From contig UQPI01000061.1 in NCBI GenBank assembly GCA_900542945.1, forward strand, positions 1 to 12,065: a DNA stretch of 12,065 nucleotides, in the 5' to 3' direction. The notes beneath the pieces were generated by a model. It worked only from the letters and a program-made list of their open reading frames with translations, was not told the origin of the DNA and searched no databases. Positions within the stretch are counted from its first letter, which is position 1. Each line of letters opens with the position of its first letter. A program made the translations under genes and the position numbers. This document shows positions 7,823-12,065 of this stretch, in pieces. The stretch comes from an uncultured Collinsella sp. (GTDB lineage Bacteria; Actinomycetota; Coriobacteriia; Coriobacteriales; Coriobacteriaceae).

Positions 7823-8821
7823 ATGAAGCAATGGGTTGGACTGGGCAAGTTTCTTGCGGGGCACATGCAGGTCATCGTTCCGATTTGCGTGGCACTCGGC
7901 GTGCTCTTTCCCCAACAGATTGGCGTACTCAAGCCCATCGTTCCCACCTTGTTTGCCTTTATGACGTTTCAGGGTGCGCTCAGCAACACCTTTCACCAGG
8001 TAACCGAGGTGTTCCGCCGTCCGTTGCACCTAGTCTTGGCGCTGCTCGTCTCGGCGGTGCTTATTCCCATCGCGGCGTATGCCATGGGGTCACTCTTCTT
8101 TGGCTCCAACCCCAACCTTGTCTGCGGCATTGTGCTCGAATACAGCGTGCCCGTGGCCGTCACCGCTTTTATGTGGATCAGCATGTTCGGCGGCAACGGC
8201 CCGCTCGCGCTCACCATCATCCTGACGTCCTCGGTCATCTCACCTGTGACGATTCCGCTTACGCTCAAGCTCCTGCTGGGCGCCACCGTCTCGATCGACG
8301 TGCCGAGCATGATGCAGAACATGGCCTTTATGATCGCCATCCCCGCTGTGCTCGGTATTGCCATCAATGAACTCACGCGCGGCTGGGGCCACGAGAAACT
8401 CTCTCCCGTGCTCTCGCCCGCCTGCAAGTTCATGATGATGGGCGTCATCGCGTCCAACTCCACCGCTATGAGCGAGTACGTGCTACACATAAACGCGGTG
8501 CGCCTGGAAGTCGCCCTCTTTATTTTGGTCTTCGCCATCAGCGGCTTTGTCGTCGGTTTTCTGGTCGCACGTGCGCTGCATCTGCCATATAGCGAGACGA
8601 CTACCATGTGCTTTACCTGCGGCATGCGCAACATCTCTTCGGGTGCCGTCATCGCCACGCAGTACTTTCCGGGCGAGGTCGTGTTCCCCGTCATGTGCGG
8701 CACGCTGTTTCAGCAGGTGCTGGCCTCGATTATCGGGCATCTCTTTGAGCGCCTGACCGGCGAGGAGCGCGCCGCCCAGCGCAAGCGGGTCAAGGCTGGC
8801 CGCGATGCCATGGCGCGCTAG
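7823..8821 (+). CDS. BASS/SBF-family (bile acid:sodium symporter-like) membrane transporter
   Basis: This 332-aa integral membrane protein has about nine to ten hydrophobic segments and a basic C-terminal tail (KRVKAGR). Two features fit the bile acid:sodium symporter (BASS/SBF) superfamily. One is a mid-protein segment around EYSVPVAVTAFMWISMFGGN (106-125), followed by LTSSVISPVTIP (134-145). The other is CGMRNISSGAVIATQYFP (266-283), which matches the conserved G-x-x-N region of the second repeat. Members move organic anions such as bile acids, pantoate or keto acids with sodium; the substrate here cannot be told. The ATG at 7823 follows AAAGGGAG (7803-7810) at a rather long spacing of 12 nt. 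It is divergent from recJ and convergent with the DUF4931 gene, so it is probably transcribed alone. An AEC-type auxin/malate carrier is the main alternative and less likely. Confidence 0.82.
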   Translation: MKQWVGLGKFLAGHMQVIVPICVALGVLFPQQIGVLKPIVPTLFAFMTFQGALSNTFHQVTEVFRRPLHLVLALLVSAVLIPIAAYAMGSLFFGSNPNLVCGIVLEYSVPVAVTAFMWISMFGGNGPLALTIILTSSVISPVTIPLTLKLLLGATVSIDVPSMMQNMAFMIAIPAVLGIAINELTRGWGHEKLSPVLSPACKFMMMGVIASNSTAMSEYVLHINAVRLEVALFILVFAISGFVVGFLVARALHLPYSETTTMCFTCGMRNISSGAVIATQYFPGEVVFPVMCGTLFQQVLASIIGHLFERLTGEERAAQRKRVKAGRDAMAR

Positions 8822-8851
8822 GCTGTCCGCATTACGTGGGTGTTAGTCTTG

Positions 8852-9649
8852 CTATACGAGCGTTTCCAGATGCGCACGCAGACGCTCAACATCGATATCG
8901 AGCGTCGTCTCGGCATTGACTTGGGCCAAACGATAGCCGACAAAGTAGGGCGAAACCACCCAACGTGGCAACGCCTTGGCAATGGTCCGGCCGTCCATGT
9001 GGTAGAAGAACAAGTTGTACGACTCCGCGCGACCGCCGTGGTGTTCGTGCAGGATATAGCGCAGGGCCACCTGAATCGCATCGGCAAACAGGTCCGCTTC
9101 GGCTTGGTCGCGGGCGTCGTCGCTGGCGGCGATTCCCTGTGGAGCCGAGACGTTAACCTCAAAGAATCCCATGATCGGCTCGGTTGAGACGTTGACCGAG
9201 ATTCTCCCCTGCCGCCAGACATTGATGCCTTCGAAATTGGCGGAAGCCAGCGAAGCATAGCCGTCTTCCTGCTCCAAACCCACAATCTGCATGTGCGGAT
9301 GGACCAGACTGCCGCCCGAAAGTGGGCCCTTGTTCTTGTACATGAGAACGCTGCGATACTGTCGGGAGTCAATCATCCGCTGCCAGCAATCCAGGGCAAA
9401 CCGCATAACATGATGCAGCTCGTCCGGCGCATAGGTCACCAGGTCGGCGTCGTGGTCGGACGACTCAATCAATACGGTCTGGCGAGTGGCCCGCAAGGTC
9501 TTAAACTTATTCTCGAGCCAGATGCAGCCACCGTCGCGCCGGATGATATTGGCGAGTTCCTCGGTATCGCAAAAGGGGCACGCGGTGCCGGGACGACGGT
9601 TGTCGTCGGGCTTACCGTTCGCCTGCTGAACGTCAAATACCAGCGCCAC
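8852..9649 (-). CDS. DUF4931 protein, GalT/HIT-like nucleotidyltransferase fold
   Basis: This 265-aa protein has a CPFC knuckle (24-27) and the segment GPLSGGSLVHPHMQIVGL (108-125). Its HPHMQ (117-121) matches the catalytic HPHxQ of galactose-1-phosphate uridylyltransferase, where the second His is the nucleophile. A second His-rich stretch, LHEHHGGRAESYNLFFYH, follows at 200-217. The closest family I recognise is DUF4931, of unknown function; a nucleotidyl-transfer or hydrolase role is an inference from the motif. The GTG start at 9649 is supported by GGAGG (9658-9662) 8 nt upstream, lying inside the last codons of cutC. Only 3 bp separate it from the cutC stop, so it is the second gene of a cutC operon. 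Its stop lies 30 bp from the convergent transporter stop, with no clear terminator between them. Confidence 0.8.
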   Translation of the reverse strand: MALVFDVQQANGKPDDNRRPGTACPFCDTEELANIIRRDGGCIWLENKFKTLRATRQTVLIESSDHDADLVTYAPDELHHVMRFALDCWQRMIDSRQYRSVLMYKNKGPLSGGSLVHPHMQIVGLEQEDGYASLASANFEGINVWRQGRISVNVSTEPIMGFFEVNVSAPQGIAASDDARDQAEADLFADAIQVALRYILHEHHGGRAESYNLFFYHMDGRTIAKALPRWVVSPYFVGYRLAQVNAETTLDIDVERLRAHLETLV

Positions 9650-9652
9650 GGG

Positions 9653-10330
9653 TTATACCTCCAGCGGCACGATCTTGGTGCCATGGAGTTCGGAGACGCC
9701 CAGTGCCGCCGCCACGGTATCGCGATTGGCCGTGGAAATGCCGCCACCGGGAAGAATGGTCAGGCGGTCGCCCGCATACTCGACAAGACGCGACAGGTGC
9801 TCCAGGTTGTCCTCGATCGGCGTTCCGGCAGCACCACCATGCGTCAGGATGCGCGTGATGCCGCAGTCGGCGAGTGCGTCAATGGCATCGAGCTGAGCCT
9901 CGAGCGAGAGCTGGTCAAAGGCCATGTGGAAGGTGATATCGATGGCCCCGCGCTTGCACTCCTCGGTCGCGCAGCCCGTAGCCATCACGAGGGCGCCGAG
10001 GGTGAGCTCGTCGAGCGCCCAGCCGCCGGCACAGGGCTTGCAGCAGCCAAAGACCAGGCCGTCAACGCCGGCGCTCACGGCAAGACCCAAGTCCATCTCC
10101 ATCATGCGCAGCTCGTCCTGGTTGTAGTGAAAGTCACCGCCACGCGGGCGAATCATGCACATCACTCGCGCGTCATGCTCGTGAGCATAGCTGACCGTAG
10201 TGCTGATAACGCCGGCCGAGGGCGTGGTACCACCGGCGGCAAGGTTGTCGCACAACTCGATGCGCTTAGCACCGGCATCGATAGCCGCCGGCACACGCTC
10301 AAAGTTCTCGGCACAAAACTCGTACAGCAT
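9653..10330 (-). CDS. cutC: CutC family protein (copper homeostasis protein CutC)
   Basis: This 225-aa TIM-barrel protein carries the hallmark CutC segments: RIELCDNLAAGGTTPS (23-38), MIRPRGGDFHY (59-69), GLVFG (91-95), TFHMAFD (133-139) and ILTHGGA (161-167). CutC was linked to copper tolerance in E. coli, but its biochemical function remains unsettled. The ATG at 10330 begins MLYEFCAENFERVPAAI, where family similarity starts, with a G-rich ribosome site (GGGGGC) just upstream. An in-frame ATG at 10369 would add 13 residues without a ribosome site and is rejected. It is the first gene of a pair with the DUF4931 gene (3-bp gap). An extra Cys pair (CCKPC, 96-100) is visible; whether it binds metal is unknown. 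Confidence 0.92.
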   Translation of the reverse strand: MLYEFCAENFERVPAAIDAGAKRIELCDNLAAGGTTPSAGVISTTVSYAHEHDARVMCMIRPRGGDFHYNQDELRMMEMDLGLAVSAGVDGLVFGCCKPCAGGWALDELTLGALVMATGCATEECKRGAIDITFHMAFDQLSLEAQLDAIDALADCGITRILTHGGAAGTPIEDNLEHLSRLVEYAGDRLTILPGGGISTANRDTVAAALGVSELHGTKIVPLEV

Positions 10331-10379
10331 AGATAGCCCCCAGGAGACATTTCGATTTTCACACGGCATTGTCGCACGT

Positions 10380-10407
10380 TAAATAGCAACCCGCACGATG
10401 GAACAAA
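10380..10407 (-). promoter_or_regulatory. Weak candidate promoter for cutC
   Basis: On the minus strand, an extended -10-like TGC-TATTTA (TATTTA at 10380-10385) follows a TTTGTT -35-like hexamer (10402-10407) at 16 bp. It lies just outside the REP-like cluster and would start transcription about 45 nt before the cutC ATG. Match quality is modest. Confidence 0.25.
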
Positions 10408-10408
10408 A

Positions 10409-10518
10409 CCTTGACAAGGAGTGTCCCAAAGTGCCGGCACATAAGGAACGTCCCCAGGTGCCACCTTGAGCGATGGGTACTCATTTAAGTACGTCCCCAA
10501 TGAGTACCCGCAGGGGAC
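10409..10518. repeat. REP-like cluster of palindromes with a GTCCCC core
   Basis: The intergenic region between cutC and padR is packed with dyads: CCTTG-A-CAAGG (10409-10419), GTGCCGGCAC (10431-10440), AGGT-GCC-ACCT (10456-10466), a perfect 11-bp pair GGGTACTCATT/AATGAGTACCC (10475-10485 and 10499-10509), and GTCCCC/GGGGAC (10493-10498 and 10513-10518). It also holds direct copies of an AAGGA..GTCCC..GTGCC unit: 10416-10435 and 10443-10462 match at 16 of 20 bases, and AAGTACGTCCCCA at 10488-10500 is related. Such GC-rich nested dyads resemble REP elements mobilised by Y1 (RAYT) transposases; no transposase gene is in the window. Confidence 0.65.
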
Positions 10519-10548
10519 AGACAGACCGGACTCCCTATACGACAACTG

Positions 10549-10594
10549 TTAACATCATATACTATGTGTCATATAGTAGGTGTTACACAGTATA
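10549..10594 (+). promoter_or_regulatory. padR promoter with overlapping operator-like dyad
   Basis: A near-consensus promoter is present: -35 TTAACA (10549-10554), a 17-bp spacer and -10 TATAGT (10572-10577). A perfect dyad, TACTAT-N7-ATAGTA (10560-10578), covers the spacer and -10. A wider imperfect inverted repeat links TATACTATGTGT (10558-10569) with ACACAGTATA (10585-10594). This AT-rich island in GC-rich DNA is where a PadR repressor would bind, suggesting autorepression of the cassette. Confidence 0.6.
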
Positions 10595-10614
10595 CTACGA
10601 AAGGAGGTGTGCGG

Positions 10615-10935
10615 ATGGAGGCACAGATGAAGCGCGGCTTCCTCGAGGCCTGCGTGCTCGCGGCCGTCTCGGGCGAGGAATCCTACGGCTATCAGATCGT
10701 GAAGGACGTGCCCGCGAGTATGGGGCTCACGGAATCCACGCTCTATCCGTTGCTCAAGCGCCTGGAGAAGGCGGGCTGCATCACCGCGCGCTCCGCCGAA
10801 CACAACGGGCGGCTGCGGAGGTACTACCGCATCACGGACGCCGGGCGCGAGCGTATCGCCGAGTTCCTCGCCGAATGGCCATCCGTGCAGGAGATCTACC
10901 GTTACGTGGAGGGGGCGCACCATGACGCGCGATGA
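10615..10935 (+). CDS. PadR-family transcriptional regulator
   Basis: This 106-aa winged-helix repressor contains the PadR signature: MKRGFLEACVLAAVSGEESYGYQIVKDV, then LTESTLYPLLKRLEKAGCI (positions about 38-56, the recognition helix region) and the wing GRLRRYYRITDAGRERI. It has the short form without a long C-terminal dimerisation domain, typical of PadR proteins paired with HAAS membrane proteins. The ATG at 10615 has an ideal AAGGAGGT (10601-10608) 6 nt upstream; an upstream ATG at 10564 lies inside the promoter dyad and is rejected. The stop overlaps the next gene by 14 bp, so translation is coupled. It probably represses its own promoter through the dyad at 10560-10578; the inducing signal is unknown. 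Confidence 0.92.
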   Translation: MEAQMKRGFLEACVLAAVSGEESYGYQIVKDVPASMGLTESTLYPLLKRLEKAGCITARSAEHNGRLRRYYRITDAGRERIAEFLAEWPSVQEIYRYVEGAHHDAR

Positions 10936-11554
10936 GTTCTTGAACCGGCTGGGCGAGCTTCTGGCCTGCCTGCCGGCAGATCAGGTAAAGGAAACGCAGG
11001 AGTTCTACGCGGAGGCCATCGCCGACCGTATGGAGGACGGCATGACGGAGGCCGAGGCTGTGGCCGCCATGGGCACGCCCGGTGAGGCCGCCGAGGCAAC
11101 GCTCGACGAACTGCCCGCCGTGCCGCGCGCGATCGCGAGGACCAAGCGCAAGAGCACGGCACTTCTATGGGCGCTCGCCATCGTGGGCTCTCCGGTATGG
11201 ATTCCGCTGCTGCTCGCGTTCGTCGCCGTTGCCGCTGCAGTCTACATCTGTATTTGGGTTCTTGCGCTCTGCGTGTGGATCGTGGCCGCGGCATTCGGGG
11301 GCGCGGGCCTGGTAGGGCTCCTGTTCGCCGTGGACGGCATCATTATCGGGCATGTTCCGTACGTTTTGGCCTCGATGGGAATGGGATTCGCTTCCATCGG
11401 TGTGGCGCTCCTCACGGGAGCCGGCGCCTGGACGGCGTCCAAGCAGATCGCGCGCCTCTCTGCCCTTTGGGCGAAGAAAGCCGTTTCGCCCTTCTGGAAA
11501 GATCGAGGCAATAAGAGCCGCATGGGCGCTGAAGCGGCGCCGCTCACGGCATAG
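10922..11554 (+). CDS. HAAS/DUF1700 membrane protein
   Basis: This 210-aa protein has the DUF1700 (HAAS) layout. The N-terminal cytoplasmic helical domain begins MTRDEFLNRLGELLACLPAD and includes EFYAEAIADRMEDGMTEAEAVAAMGTP (28-53). Hydrophobic segments follow at about 80-105, 106-126, 128-147 and 150-168, then a basic cytoplasmic tail. HAAS proteins are nearly always encoded with a PadR regulator and are thought to be membrane partners in envelope or stress signalling, though the mechanism is not known. The ATG overlaps the padR stop by 14 bp and has GGAGGGGG upstream, which makes co-regulation almost certain. The next gene starts 14 bp after its stop. Confidence 0.88.
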   Translation: MTRDEFLNRLGELLACLPADQVKETQEFYAEAIADRMEDGMTEAEAVAAMGTPGEAAEATLDELPAVPRAIARTKRKSTALLWALAIVGSPVWIPLLLAFVAVAAAVYICIWVLALCVWIVAAAFGGAGLVGLLFAVDGIIIGHVPYVLASMGMGFASIGVALLTGAGAWTASKQIARLSALWAKKAVSPFWKDRGNKSRMGAEAAPLTA

Positions 11555-11568
11555 GAAGGAGTGCAAAC

Positions 11569-11832
11569 ATGTCCAGCGTAAAAAGGATTTACCTTGCCGT
11601 AGCGGGTGGGCTTGTTGCCACGGGGCTCGTCCTGGCTGCTATCGGATTTGTGGCCTCCGGCTTTAACCTCGCTGTGTTCAACACGCAGATCGACCTGCGC
11701 GATGACACCATCATTCTGGGTGGTGTTGAAATAGACGACCCGACAGGGCTTCCACTCATCGAGCAGCTTGCCGAGGTCGGCGAGATCCATATTGGATCTG
11801 CAACGACTGGTTCGTCTTCTCCTCGCAAATGA
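11569..11832 (+). CDS. Short membrane protein, probable truncated DUF4097-type cassette partner
   Basis: This 87-aa product has one membrane-anchor segment (about 7-35) and then a short outer region containing DDTIILGGVEIDDPTGLPLIEQ. The third gene of PadR-HAAS cassettes usually encodes a longer DUF4097-like protein of a few hundred residues with beta-strand repeats. Here only the anchor and first strands remain and the sequence ends in a low-complexity TTGSSSPRK, so a 3' truncation is likely. The ribosome site GAAGGAG (11555-11561) and ATG are intact, so a short protein may still be made. A perfect 20-bp inverted repeat lies 79 bp past the stop. Family assignment rests on context and the N-terminal pattern and is moderate; it could instead be an intact small membrane protein. 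Confidence 0.6.
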   Translation: MSSVKRIYLAVAGGLVATGLVLAAIGFVASGFNLAVFNTQIDLRDDTIILGGVEIDDPTGLPLIEQLAEVGEIHIGSATTGSSSPRK

Positions 11833-11910
11833 TCGAGCTCGTAGCAGCCGTCCCCCCCTTCGGGCGCACCACGACGGGCATGAGCACACCGCGCTCGGAG
11901 CCTTTTGACC

Positions 11911-11966
11911 TAGTTGCTGGGGACGTTCTTAAACGACTAGTCTTTCAAGAACGTCCCCAGCAACTA
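11911..11966. repeat. Perfect 20-bp inverted repeat (REP-like)
   Basis: TAGTTGCTGGGGACGTTCTT (11911-11930) is exactly complementary to 11947-11966, around a 16-nt loop that itself holds the 8-bp palindrome GACTAGTC (11935-11942). No T run follows on either strand, so it is not a classical terminator. The AAGAACGTCCCCA arm shares its core with AAGGAACGTCCCCA and AAGTACGTCCCCA in the cluster at 10409-10518, marking one repeat family. Confidence 0.75.
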
Positions 11967-12065
11967 CCCCAAATGCCAGAACCAAAGCAGCGCCGCAAGC
12001 AGAGGACGGACAGCGAGCGGGCACCAGAGCGAACAAATTGGCATGAAAAGAGGACGGCATAGACC
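11964..12065 (-). other. Partial open reading frame entering from the right edge
   Basis: Read on the minus strand from the window edge, a frame of 33 codons, rich in Leu and Trp (PLLAALLWFWHLG), runs to a TAG at 11964-11966, which is the last 3 bp of the inverted repeat. It could be the end of a small membrane protein or a chance reading of repeat-flanking DNA. I do not recognise it. The rest of 11833-11910 shows no gene that I can support. Confidence 0.2.

Noticed and set aside
9293..10336. 347-codon plus-strand ORF spanning cutC and the DUF4931 gene
   Set aside because: It is antisense to two real genes that have clear motifs and coupled ribosome sites, and no domain is recognisable in its own translation.
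10409..10518. CRISPR array
   Set aside because: The repeats are imperfect, unequal in spacing and self-complementary, without unique spacers or cas genes.
11911..11966. Intrinsic terminator of the padR cassette
   Set aside because: The stem is strong but neither strand has a following U run, and the core repeats elsewhere; a mobile palindrome explains it better.
11829..12062. 77-codon plus-strand ORF through the inverted repeat
   Set aside because: It translates the palindrome itself and ends in a charged, low-similarity tail; it has no ribosome site and no family match.

Overview
The window looks like chromosomal DNA from a high-GC actinobacterium of the gut class Coriobacteriia, most likely Collinsella or a close relative. 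This rests on the GC-rich third codon positions, the strong AGGAGG-type ribosome sites, a RecJ fused to a RecQ-like helicase, the PadR/HAAS membrane cassette, and intergenic palindromes with a GGGGACGT(T/A)CTT core. The genus is an inference from content, not a sequence match. No tRNA, rRNA, CRISPR array, complete transposase or phage gene is visible.

Left half (55-7599, all minus strand; transcription runs from about 7650 down to 55). The order is recJ-helicase fusion, rel (bifunctional (p)ppGpp synthetase/hydrolase), an MBL-fold hydrolase of glyoxalase II type, then class II fructose-bisphosphate aldolase. The fusion and rel are only 15 bp apart and are probably co-translated. recJ, rel and the hydrolase match the conserved recJ-apt-rel-(dtd)-MBL neighbourhood of Firmicutes, but apt and dtd are absent here. 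A perfect 11-bp hairpin separates rel from the hydrolase. The aldolase has its own extended -10 promoter and is probably a separate transcript. The fusion start is preceded by a possible 21-codon leader ORF and a small hairpin.

Middle (7600-10408). A 223-bp divergent region separates the recJ fusion from a plus-strand BASS/SBF-type membrane transporter. Convergent to it is a tight minus-strand pair: cutC followed 3 bp later by a DUF4931 gene with a GalT/HIT-like HPHxQ motif.

Right end (10409-12065). A cluster of REP-like palindromes precedes a plus-strand cassette of padR, an overlapping HAAS/DUF1700 membrane protein, and a short membrane protein that looks like the 5' remnant of a DUF4097-type gene. 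The padR promoter (TTAACA-17-TATAGT) is overlapped by a dyad that is probably its own operator. Just after the shortened third gene lies a perfect 20-bp inverted repeat sharing the GTCCCC core with the first cluster, so REP-associated rearrangement may have truncated the cassette.

The most noteworthy items are the RecJ-RecQ-like fusion with its possible leader control, the cutC/DUF4931 pair, and the REP-like palindromes with the truncated cassette. Nothing visible proves a wholly new system.
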